From Chaetoderma sp. LZ-2023a (lineage: Eukaryota > Mollusca > Caudofoveata > Chaetodermatida > Chaetodermatidae): a stretch of 64,000 nucleotides of DNA. The position numbers and the translations under genes were made by a program. The stretch covers positions 135,624,135 through 135,688,134 of the forward strand of contig CM067374.1 of assembly GCA_034401795.1 (NCBI GenBank). The letters are read 5' to 3'. How positions within the stretch are numbered: the first letter of the stretch is position 1; each line of letters begins with the position of its first letter. Of the stretch, positions 52,626 through 63,502 are shown piece by piece. Below the pieces are notes generated by a model that was given only the letters and a program-made list of their open reading frames with translations, ran no database searches and was not told the DNA's origin.

Positions 52626-55163
52626 TAGAGCCGGGCAGTATTGATATTTACATGACGGTATCGGTACCATGAAATAATACCGCGGTACCACGGTATACCG
52701 TCATCTGAGCTTGAGGCATGCCACGAAATTAGAAGAAAAAAAATTCCATTTCCTTTTCACTTCCATCTCCAATCAACGGTAAATATAGGTAAAATAAATA
52801 AATCGGCTTCCTGATTTAGAGAAGAAAAACATTGCTATTGCGACTGTTTAGTTTCACGATTTTATTAGGTCACTATTTTTATTGACGTAATATCATTCAC
52901 GGGAATATTGGTCAAAGGGTGTGGTCGACTCGCTAACTATAGTATTTAAACGGGGCGAGTGTTGTACTCTTTTATACCGTCCTTCGGAAGGGACGTAAAG
53001 AAGTTGGTCCCGTCTGATTAGCATTGAAGCAAATCGGACGTTAAAGAACTCATGGACTGAGGTTGGAATCCCTCAGAAAGTGACACTTTTGATAGGCTTT
53101 CGGACACATTTGGCACATGTAAAGGTGCAGGGGCAGGATAGATATGGAAATCTTTGGCCAGTGGGCCGGAGCCCACTGACCCTGCCCTTGAGCCGTCAAA
53201 ACAACTTTTGTTTGTATGTGGGTATACACACACCTACCTAAAAAGAGGCACTTGTGTATAGCCACATACGGACAAGGGTAACATAAAAAATTAGGCAGAT
53301 TTGCCAAATCTGCCCTAAAAGGATGCTGTTGGTCGAGTGTAGTCGATGAGTGGTCGGTCCATCTGCTGAAAGACGTGCTGTCTGACCTGGGGAAGACTCG
53401 GCGAACGAACTGAGATGGAGACGAGATGTGTAACCCTGACGATTGGAGACTGGGAAAAACTGCCTTCCATGCCTGATGAGATCCACACCTTCATGATCGA
53501 CATGGCCTTGCTCGAGAGATCATCATCCCTGTCGGTGTAAATGCTGAAGCTCTCCTTCACAAACAATCTGCACAAATATAAGAGAACAGCCTTCTTCGCA
53601 GCCTGAGCCTTGACTGATGACGGACAATGACTAGGCCCATCAATACCTAAACAGCAACACTCAATCAATTTATCATTTCAAACGGCAACAGGTTATAATA
53701 CTAAGTTAGTAACTCAGGTCCTCATTTCTGCACACACTAGATCTTTAGTTTTTTCTTCCCGTTTCTTATTCAGTTAATCACATGCCATTATGTTAATTTG
53801 TTTCTTCTCAGTTGATAGTATTATCATTCAGTTTCATCATAATATTTTTTATTTTTAAATTATCCTGATTTCTAATTTTGAGATTTTATTTTACAGACTG
53901 CCCTCCAGCCCCACCCCACCACCTAGAGAAATAAAGTAATTCCCCCTCCCACCCCTTCTTCAACACTGCATACAACATAGACGCTAGCCAACTACAATAC
54001 ATTAGGAAACATCAGGCAACACACTCGCAGTAACAACTTAATTTGTCGACTTTGTTCAGTTTTAACGATTGTTTTAGCAACCCTTCGGGGAAGCATCGCA
54101 ACCCTTTGGGGAAGCACCTCTCAGATTGAGTCATGGCCCAAATACATCTCGGTGTAAGCGGCCAATAAATACCAAAATACCTACCTACCTACCTACCTAC
54201 TCTTTTATTTCTGTTGGAGTCATATATTTTGTTACTCGCGAAAACGGGCCTATACACATACATATAACACGACATTGAATATAGCCGATTCCAAAGCTTC
54301 TGATAATTACCGAGTACCCGATGTGCAGACTTGTTACTCGCCATGCTTCACGTGAACAATGCGTGTAAATAGCTATTTCCGCGAACTTCCGACGTGTAGC
54401 CAGTTGAAAAATTAATTACAAACACTATAATTTTTAGGTGTCGTTACTTAAACTGGATTTAATCCTTAAAGAAATTTCTTAAAACAAGCCAGAAAAATAC
54501 AAAATAACGACTTCAACACTGCTCGTTGTTAATAAATTAGCACGTGATCAAAACGGCGCGAGCAAATACTACGTTTTAGTAAATTTTCATTGATAATTTC
54601 AGCATAGTAATGTATTTTTCCACGGTCAAGTTCATGAACAACCAATCAGATACGTCTTTGCGAGATTGCTGTTGTGTTTGAATAGCACGCAGTTTGTAAG
54701 TTATTTAGTTATTCTAGCATGTTTGTTCGGTGACAAAATGCTTGGAGTAATAAATTACAAATAATAGAAACGGGAATATGGAATATATTATAGTTTATTA
54801 CTACCGGCGGACGGCCAGAGAATGAGTTTAGATGTTTTAAATAAAGCAATTTTACCGTGAGACTTTCAAGAAGTACGTTTGACATACAATTCTGCCTGTC
54901 ATTATTTTGTAATTGACGTCTTGATGTTTGTTTTTACAACGACCCTTTCACCTCAACTCGGCTAATAGTTAGGGATGCCTGTATTTTTGGCACTATTAGC
55001 ACTTATTTACCCTTGGTCAAGTCAGATTTTATGAATATATTTCTCAAATATTGCTCAAACATTATGAACGGTATTCACGGTATTTGGAAATGTCAACGGT
55101 CATGGTATCGGTTCACGGTATACCGCGGTCCTCACGGTACTACCGTCAGACCGCCCAGCTCTA
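52626..55163. mobile_element. hAT-like element with 8-bp target duplication
   Basis: Ends TAGAGCCGGGCAGT (52626) and, inverted, TAGAGCTGGGCGGT (from 55163). CTGCTCGC occurs at 52618-52625 and 55164-55171, a perfect 8-bp duplication as made by hAT transposases. The subterminal regions carry many GGTACCGCGGTATACCG-like motifs. The interior has no recognisable hAT transposase. It holds an exon-like ORF (53315-53668), a repeat tail with CCGTCCTTCGGAAGGGACG (52978-53005) of a type I associate with marine-animal SINE/LINE ends, and another tail ending (CTAC)n at 54177-54200. Confidence 0.8.
53315..53668 (-). other. Unidentified exon-like ORF inside the hAT element
   Basis: Minus-strand frame of 117 codons. 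The recognisable stretch starts after an acceptor-like pyrimidine-rich GCTGTTTAG: GIDGPSHCPSSVKAQAAKKA, LYLCRLFVKESFSIYTDRDD, MSIMKVWISSGMEGSFSQSP and LPQVRQHVFQQMDRPLIDYT, ending PTASF and a stop. Base composition is richer in G+C than its surroundings. I do not recognise the family; it does not look like a hAT dimerisation domain. It could be a captured host exon or a remnant of the parent transposase. Downstream frames to 53018 do not continue it convincingly. Confidence 0.35.
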
Positions 55164-58067
55164 CTGCTCGCCCACTGACGTCATGAGTAGTATAAAAGGG
55201 ACAAAAAATCGAAGATCGAAAGCATCATCAGTGTGGAAGCCGACCCGTCAACAAAAATGCTGGACCAGCACAGTGCTAGACGCGGGACAACTGCTATCCG
55301 GCGGTGATTCCATCATCACTGCGGTGCCTCTCGGAATTGAGATCTCCTGTGCTGGTGAGCAGTCTTAAGCACTTTCCGTGATACAACAATTTTGGAAGCT
55401 CCCGGATGGCCATCCGGGGGCAAACATTAAATTAATGTAAGAAATCTCTTTCCGGAACTTTTCTTAGAGGAGTTTCCTGCAGATGGACCTTGCGGGCCCA
55501 ATGTGATTCTACATAATGTAGAGCTGATGGTGATTCTTGGTGGATAATTCGCCAGATCTTCCGGCCACGCTAAGAAGTGTATTCAAATTGCCGTGCTGCA
55601 TGGCACGTGTGATGATTAACTTTTAGACCACAGTCTGGTGGGACTTTGCTCGGTGCACCGCAAGAGCTATGCGATGTATCCCGCACCATGTACCCAGTTA
55701 TTGTACATGCATAATTAATCATAACAGTAGCCCTCTCTGTTAATGGGCAACTTTCAACTTTCAAACTACCGTCGCCGGACGGAAACTTTACAACAACTGT
55801 TTCAATCATGTATCAGTTGAATTGACTATCTTGTGGACATCTTATTAGCCATTCTTCTTCACCGTCTTGAGAGTGAGCCGCATCGACAGACTGCCTGTGG
55901 AAATCTGCCAGCAGAAATCTTCCCTGCAGTCAAGATCGTGCCATCTCACGCTATTTCATATTAGCGTATCAATTTCAGTGACTTATGAACTCTTAATGTA
56001 CCGATGACCAAACGGTACTCAAGTAGCTATACTATTGTGCATTTAACTATTTCCGTAATAAGCACTGATGACTAATAGGTGCCGTTTCGGTCCTAAAACT
56101 GCATTTTTATACTTTGTGTTTCATACTGTATATATTATCTTTATTTTCTGTGGGGGCTCTCAACTAACAGCACCGTAAGGTCCTATGACATGTGATATAT
56201 CGTAAGCATCATATTAGTTAGTTGTGTATATGGCAAGTGGCCATCCTAGTTAATATGTTTTGTTTATTCCTAAAAACTCTGGGACGCAGTAGGCTAGGTA
56301 ATACTATATAGCAACATGATATCCGCATCACTATATTCCCCCAGCATCAATTTTACACTGAGGTCGCTGATCATGCTCTAATTTCTCGAGCTTGACATGT
56401 TACTGACTAAACCTGGGTATTCTAGCGTGAAAGGATAGTTTTAAAGTGGTTAGGGACAATTTCTCCTCAAAAGAAGCATAGTGTACACCTGTTTTTCGGT
56501 TGGAGTGGAAATGTAGCACCATGCACCGGCTAAGTTGTGTAAAATTGGCTAGTTACCTTAGGGCATCTTATTAATATCGAGTTATTGTCTCTTTTCACAA
56601 TCCACCAGCCGCAAGGCGTAATAATTGTTTGGATTCCCAATGACACGTTAGCATGATCTGACTCTGGGAAACTATCGGAGGTTTCTGAGTGGTGATAACT
56701 AAAGTGCTGATTCACAGACACCCCCCCCCCCCACCGCACCCCCCCCCCCCGTATCTTTGGATACTAGTTAGTTAGATTCTCATGCCAATGTAGGAAGCAC
56801 TGTGAAAAGAAAATTAATTATGTTGTAACCTGCAGTGCATCTCTGGGCATTCTGGAACTTAACTCTAATGACAGGTAAAATGTTAATTCCGTAACACGCG
56901 GTGATGGATAAGATTCAGATCCCCATCCAATCCGTTGTAGTGTCTGGGTGAGGTCTTAGAACCCACCACGCCCTCACGGGAAGGGCACTGGCGATGGATA
57001 TCCATCTCTTTCTCCACACCATAAATGATATAATGCTTTCTAAAAATTGCTTTTGTGAACTGTAAACTTGTCCTAGTGATGTTATATGTGGTTACAGGGC
57101 AATGGTGACCAGTTTGTTACTTGATTCGGGAGCTATTGCTCCGTAACATGTACGCACACTGTCTTTCGGAGGTATATGCTATGCAGGGCGACCTACGGGA
57201 AGCTGAGCATCTTCGCCTGTTGGATGAATGTGTCTAAAGTTAGGTAGTAATCCATGCCACTTGCGGCCAAAGCCTGTACTCGTATCTAACAATCAAATGG
57301 TAGGTTAGCATGTAGCAGAAGGCCTGCATAAATAAAGCAGCAACTGCCTACATAAGACAGTGATCTGTGAATTCTTCAGAAATCATTTGTTCCGCCTTCA
57401 CGTAAACCAGTGTGCATCACATTAATTATGGCTTCACTAGGATTAACCAGCACTTAGCTTTTTGTTTGAACAAAAGGGTGGCCCTTTTTGCCAGCTCTTT
57501 TCCTCTGCTTCGGCGTTGAAGGCATTTTCCTGTGATGGAGGCCCGTGCGAGGCACTTTCCTCTCGCAACAACAGTGTTTTGTGTGTGCTAGGGGTGTATT
57601 TAGTTTATATCAAACTACCAAGTGACCTCGTTGCGATGCTCCCGTGCGGGGATACCTCTGTGGATTTAAGGATCTCTGTGGTACCTTCGGCAAAACCACA
57701 TAGAAAGAACACAAGACGGCTCTATGTACTGTATTATTTGCTCATTACTGTCAAACGAGTGATATTATTAGCATAGTGAAATGTTTGTGACTGTTTACTT
57801 ATATCATCATGTCCAAACTTCTAAATTGTTAATGGACCATCATACCGGTGACACCAAATAGTTGGGACGAGACCATGTGGGTTCAATCTCAGCGGCAATG
57901 GTCGCACTGCCCCACTGGAACGTGGACATTCGTACATTCCGGAGAGACATGATACGGGATCCACAACCCCGAGAACTACAGCTAACCAGCCCTCCAGCAT
58001 ATCATGCACATGCCGTGCAGTGGAGTGGCGCAACATGGCGGACTAGCGTGTACCCCTGCGAGCTACA

Positions 58068-58731
58068 TTACATATTCCACAGGTAGTTTTTTAATTCCTC
58101 AACTGTAGTATGAGATAGGGAAGTGGTGTGAAATCACATCGTTCCCAGGCTCTAATTGTATGTAACAACTAGGTACGTACCAGTATAATTGTATTCCCTG
58201 AAGGGAATGGGTGTGTAATCACATCGCTCGTAATAACTAACGTTATGTATTCCACATGTATATTTGAATTGCGTAATTGTAGTATGAGATAGGGAAGGGG
58301 TGTGCAATTCACATCATTCCTAATTTCTAATTGTATGTATTTCACATGTATGTAGGCATATATGATTTGTAAAAAGAAAAAGCATGAGTTATGGAATAGG
58401 TGTGAAAATTGTCACTATATTAATTGCTTTTAAATGTATCAGGAGAGAGGGAAAGTGTGTGTTATCACATCATTCCTAATGTCTAATATTTCTGTATCTC
58501 ACATTGTTATAATATATGAACTGTAAAATTTTATGAACTTTACATAAGTATGGATGTGCTGGTGCATTGTAGGATTGCACGGGGAATGGGAGGGTTATCA
58601 CCCATTTCCTTTTTCATGCTGCTCTACACCATTACACACTGGTTATAACAGCAGTCCCAAATTATATATATATATGTATGTATGTAAATATGGAAGTATG
58701 TAATTAAGAATGCTAAAATATACTATATATA
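58068..58731. repeat. Satellite-like repeats between two convergent LTRs
   Basis: Degenerate units of about 90-180 bp: TATTCCACAGGTAG...GTAGTATGAGATAGGGAAGT (58072), TATTCCACATGTATATTTGA...GTAGTATGAGATAGGGAAGG (58250), then weaker copies near 58339 and 58440, each with GTGT..ATCACATCATTCCTAAT. The right edge is TA/GTAT-rich. No gene. Confidence 0.65.
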
Positions 58732-61700
58732 TGTAGCTCGTGGGGGTACGTGCTGGTCCGCCGATAGATATCCACCCATCACACCGCAAGTGCATGATGA
58801 ACGGGATGGCTGGTTAGCTGCGGATCTCGGGGTTGCGGATCCCGTATGATGTCTCTCCACGGTGTACAAAGACCAACTTCTAGAGCCAGTTGAACAATGA
58901 TGTTCACGTGAGGCCATATGACAATTGCTGGCAAGATTGAGCCACATGGTCTCATCCCAACTATCAGTATCACTGGTATGCTTATCCATACTAATTTAGA
59001 GTTATGGAACAATTTATAATTAAACAGTAGAAATGTTAATAAATACTATACAAACAAGGTGAAACGTTTGACAGTAGAATGAGCACAATAATACACAATA
59101 TAGAACTAGCTGGTGTCCTTTCTACGTTGTGTCACCTGAGGTACCACACAGATCCTTGATTCCGCAGAGGTATCCACGCAAGAGAAGCACCCGCAAAGAG
59201 ATCTAACACACACAGAGAGAACAATGTTGCTGCAAAAGGAAAGTGCCTCACACGGGCCTCTGTCACCGAATGTTTCATGATGGTGTGAGATGAAGGTGCC
59301 GCGTGTGGGCCTCCATCAGAGGAATTCTCGGTGTTGCAAGAGGCAAGTGCCTCATGTGGGCCTCCGCCACAGGAAAATGCCTCTGACGCTGAAGCGGAGG
59401 AAAAGGGTTGGCAAAAAGGACCACTCTTTTGTTCAACAGAAAATGTTAATTGCTGAAAATCCTAATGAAGCTACCATTAAGGTGTTGCCCACCGGTTTAC
59501 GTGAAGACGGGACAAACGATCTCCGAAGAATTGCCAGGTTACTGTCTTATGTAGTTTGCAAAGATACTGTATTGGTAGATGCCGTTTTATTTATGCGGGC
59601 CTTCTGCTACAGTATAACCTACCATTTAGTTGTTAGAAAAGGAGACTAATCTTGGCCGCAAGTGGCAGGGATTCCTACCTGTCTTTAGATACAGATGTCC
59701 AATGGGCACAGACGCTCACATCACCTGGACGATGGCTACATTTCACATAAGCAAGTTTGATCACTTAACATGTCTTGATGGTGGGGGTAAAGAGACGGAT
59801 ATCCATTGCGAGCATCCTTCCCGCGAGGGCATGACGAACTCCAACGCTTTATCCAGACACTCCAATGAATTGGATGGAGATCCGCATCTCATCCGTCACG
59901 GCGTGCTATGGATCTAACAGTTGACCTGTCGTTAGAGTTAAATTCCAATATGCCCAAATATGCACTGCAGGCCGATAAATAAACTAACTATCTCATAATT
60001 ATAACTATATGTTTTCGCAGTGCTTCCATCATTGGCAGTGTTATCTAGCTAACAAGTATCCGAAGATATGGGGGAGATGTATGTAAATCAGCACTTTAAC
60101 CATCACCGCTCGGAAACCACCGATAGTTTCCCAGGGTCGGATCAGATCAACATGCTGATAGGGAATCCAAACAATTATAAAGCTATACGGCTGGTGGATT
60201 GTGGAAAGGGACAACAACTTAATATATGTGAGGCCCTATAGGTAATTGACCAATTTGACACAACCTTGCAGGAGTGCGGGGCTACATTACCGCAACAGCC
60301 GGAAAAGAGGCATACACTACATGTCTCTAAACGAAGAAATTGTCCCTAACCACTTTACCCTATCCTATCGAGCTGAATAGTACAGTTTAGTCGGTAACAT
60401 GCCAGGCTCAAGCAATTAGAGCATGGTCAGCGACCACAGTGTAAAATTGATGATGGCGGGAATAAGTGATGCGGATATAGATGTTGCTGTATAGTATCTC
60501 CTAGCGTCCAAAGTTTTATACAATTAAACAAAACATATTAACTGGATGGCTATCTGTCATATACAACTAACCAATGCAGTAAGTAGATTGTAATTAAATT
60601 AAGTAACCAAGTATCATAGACTGATAAACTTAGATGGTGCAGCTAGTTGAGAGCACCGCAGTAAACAAGAATAATATTCACAGTAATAAAGAAATTATAA
60701 ATTGCGGTCCTAAGACAACGAAGGTACCTATTAGTCATCAGTACCAAATACGGAAATAATAATTAGATGTACAATAGTATAGTTACTTGAGTACCTAATA
60801 GTCATCGGTACAGAACAGGCTACTATGTTACTGAAATTGAGGCGCTGACATATTCATAGCGCGAGTAGACACATTCTCTGGAGCTGGAGAGATTTCCGCA
60901 GGCAATTCCCGCAGCTGGTTTCCACAGGTTGGCTCCGCAAGCTGACTCCTTCAGGCAGGGTAGATACGGTACACACTCAGGACAGTGAAACAGAGCAGGG
61001 AAAAGATGTCTATTAGATAGTCCCAGCAACTGGTATATAATCTATACGGTAGGAGGAAAGTTGTCCACCCGGCGACAGAAATAGTAAAGTTGAAGGTTGC
61101 CCATTAACAGAGAGGGTGGTATACAATGTTAAGCAGTTACATAACTTGGCACATGGTGTGAGATGCGTCGCATAGCTCTTGCGGCGCACCTAGCAAAGTC
61201 CACCAGACTGTGATCAAAAAGTTATTTAAAACACACGCGACATGCAGTGCGGAGGTTGAAGTCCACTTTTCAGCATGTTTGGCAGGTCCGCCGAGTCATC
61301 CACCAAGAATCACCATAGCTCTACATCATGTAGGATCACATCCTGGGCCTGCACGGGCTGCTCTCTGGAAGGCTCCCTAAGAAAGTCTGGATGCGGAAGA
61401 CCTAACTTTAAATTTAGTTTACTACCCCGGATAGCCGGGAGTATCCAAAATTTTGTGGAAGCCGAGGACGTCCTACCACTGCGGATGTGCTGGGATCCGT
61501 AAGACACTGGTTGAAGTGAAGATCACTGTAGGTCAGCAGTAACATCCATCATCCTGGTATTCCAGTCATCCTGCGCGGGTCTGGCTTCCACACCGGCGAT
61601 GCTCTTGATTCTCGATTTTTCACCCCTTTTACGCTCGCTGTGACGTCAGAGCTGGGCGCCTCAACCAATCATCGGCCGAGCGCCAACCAATCGGCGTGCT

Positions 61701-62185
61701 GGTATACTAGTAACGTGTACAAATCACTCTGTATTTAGTTTAATATATACACGTGCTTACGACATTATAGCAATATTCTAAGTATAATTTAACGTGGAGC
61801 GTCGATGATAACTCAGCCATTTCTATGCCGATTTTTAAATGGTTTACAGTTCTAGAGAGGTCGTTTAATTCTCGTCTTAGGCGGTACCAAGAACAACGAG
61901 AACAGATGAATTATAAATATTTACGGGTACCTACTCGGTACACTATAGGCATGCACTCGCTTCCAATCCTGTGACATATTGTCAGGGAAGCTCCGACGTA
62001 CGTGCATGCACACCATGCACCTTATCGGACTTAGCTGATTTTAACGAAAACCTCTCTCATAGGGCCACGTACGCACACTATCCTACCCAGGGGGTGGGGG
62101 GCGTTCCCGGAGCGAATCCGGAGTGGACGTTCCATACCTAGCTTTGCTGGGACGGCCAGTACCCGTCCAGTCGGTCCACGCTACA
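58732..62185 (-). repeat. LTR D, minus strand, 3.45 kb
   Basis: Read on the minus strand it starts TGTAGCGTGGACCGACTGGA at 62185 and ends CACGAGCTACA at 58732. Intact CRE TGACGTCA at 61641-61648, but the TATA box is degraded to GTAAAAGG. The leader reads GTGTGGAAGCCAGACCC; AATAAA at minus 59586-59591. The end sequence is nearer to LTRs B and C than to LTR E. It follows ORF-X and a purine tract, so it is the 3' LTR of a minus-strand copy. Small extra repeats of a GGAGGCCCACA..GGCAC type lie near 59230-59400. Confidence 0.85.
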
Positions 62186-62304
62186 CCAACCCCTCCTAGT
62201 TTGACACCTGTGGCAAACGATCACGCATGGCGGATCGAGCACATGGGAGCGTGCTAGGCACCAACCCCTCCTAGTTTGACACCTGTGGCAAACGATCATG
62301 CATG
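62186..62304 (-). repeat. Tandemly duplicated polypurine tract, 75-bp period
   Basis: The sequence CCAACCCCTCCTAGTTTGAC occurs at 62186 and 62261; on the minus strand each is a purine tract AGGAGGGGTTGG preceded by GGTGTCAAACT. The proximal tract abuts the LTR. The intervening 30 bp (GGATCGAGCACATGGGAGCG) is unique. Confidence 0.85.
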
Positions 62305-62681
62305 AATCATAGACTTACCAAATAGGTATGCAACCGAAAGAAGAGTGATGCAAAAGATGCGTGTTCATAAGAAAGAGCACATAGGGTGCAAACGAGTTTG
62401 GGAGGGAGGCATACCATTGATTTTGATTTTTGACCTGGAATTATATTTCCAGGTCTTTTCTTTTTTTGTTTTGTGTTTATTTCTTGGTGCGTGCATATTT
62501 TATTATTTAAAACAGTGATTTCCTAAACAATAGCTCGCATGGGTGTTGTCTTCGGTACGGATAATTTATTTCTGCAGAGAACACCCAAGCTCCAACGTAC
62601 CACAGTTACGATACAGTAGAATGTATATAGGTTATATAATCATGTAACTATACCCAACAAGAATATCACAGATTGGTTTTA
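62305..62681 (-). other. 3' untranslated region of the minus-strand copy
   Basis: Homologous to 51670-52096: ATGCATCCC near the ORF-X end, CGTTGGAGCTTGGGTGTTCT (minus, about 62600), GCGAGCTATTGTTTAG, ATGCCTCCCTCCCAAACTCG and the duplicated purine tract. A hairpin of ACCTGGAAATATAATTCCAG (62432-62455) is present only here. No gene. Confidence 0.55.
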
Positions 62682-63502
62682 CTACATTGTGCATCCCGGG
62701 TAAATAAAGGGATGCATATATATATATAAGAAAAAGATTTCAAAAATATACATAATAATAATAAAAGTTCTGTGTTCCGTACAACTACTGATAAATCCTG
62801 CTTCAACCTCGGCAGTATAATTTCCACAAACATCTGCTGTGAAGTTTCCCCAGTGTGTCTGGGCACCCAGACTCATACAAGACGGACGCGGCAGATGATC
62901 CTCTGCTGCCCATATATCACTACTAAGTAGGCCCAGGTCAATAGTGCTATAGCTGGACGATGGTGCGGACATATCCATCGAAGCACTGGTGGCGGAAATG
63001 ATGACTGGTGATGTGCGAACTGGTGGCGGTGTAGAGACTGCTGACATCACTGTTGTTGTTGAAGTCGTAGTGGTGGTCCGTGCTGCGGGTGGACTGAGTG
63101 CCGTAAATTGAATGAGTGGTCACTGAAATGATGATGCTTTCATGGATGCTGATGTGGTTGCTGATGCAGTTGCTGATGCGGTGCTGGCAGATAATTTCCG
63201 GATTTTCGTGGGCTTCAAAAGTTTACTGGCGGTCGTCATTGGTACAGCACGGATTTCCAATGAATGAGCGATGCGTTTCTTTCCAGGGTAGGGATGATCG
63301 GGTGTAGTTACTTTCCGAACTGCTGGATCCGTAGGAGTGCTGCTGTGTGGTATTGATGTGGTGCTGATTCGTGATGCAGTGGTGGTCAGTGCTGCTTCTG
63401 TAGGGCGGATCTCCTCGTCGATAATAAGACTACAAGGAGATGTAGATCTGTCTGAAATGTCCTGTAACCCCTGTTCAGATACGGTCACCGGTGTTGAAAT
63501 AA
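62682..63502 (-). pseudogene. ORF-X copy fused to LTR end
   Basis: Minus strand, one frame from the LTR E end (63502) downward with a single internal TGA (63120-63122). IISTPVTVSEQGLQDISDRS, PCSLIIDEEIRPTEA, RKVTTPDHPYPGKKRI, LLKPTKIRKLS, then after the stop a Thr-rich stretch, VMSAVSTPPPVRTSPVI, SMDMSAPSSSYSTIDLG and TQTHWGNFTADV; the frame stays open for about 50 more codons of AT-rich sequence. The zinc finger, pol, gag and PBS are all missing: LTR E joins directly to the middle of ORF-X. Substitutions relative to 49907-51234 keep the conserved blocks, which supports real coding history. Confidence 0.6.

Larger units (their letters stand above)
38188..58067 (+). mobile_element. Giant-LTR Ty3/Gypsy retrotransposon (reconstructed)
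   Basis: 5' LTR 38188-41336, PBS 41339-41361, gag 41361-43317, pol about 44080-48126, intergenic 48127-49692, ORF-X 49907-51234, purine tract 52097-52108, 3' LTR 52109-58067 (with a 2.5 kb hAT insertion). Internal region about 10.8 kb; more than 17 kb without the hAT. All parts are in one orientation and in the canonical order. Caveats: the two LTRs are clearly diverged, the 5' LTR lacks a ~245-bp segment present in the other, and the 5 bp flanks (CTAAG / TTACA) do not match, so recombination between copies is possible. The element is dead in every ORF. Confidence 0.72.
52109..58067 (+). repeat. 3' LTR (LTR C), 3.4 kb plus hAT insertion
   Basis: Starts TGTAGTTCGGATCGACTGGA, ends GCGAGCTACA at 58067. 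It is interrupted at 52626-55163 by a hAT-like element; without it and one 8-bp duplicate the LTR is about 3.4 kb. Promoter: CRE TGACGTCA 55176-55183, TATAAAAG 55191-55198; AATAAA 57331-57336. Contains the ~245 bp (about 52383-52620) missing from LTR B. A C-rich simple repeat expands at 56722-56751. Confidence 0.85.

Noticed and set aside
38188..58067. Target-site duplication for the giant element
   Set aside because: The flanks TCTAAG (left) and TTACAT (right) do not match, and the Gypsy fragment cut at 38187 does not resume after 58067, so I could not prove that both LTRs came from one insertion.
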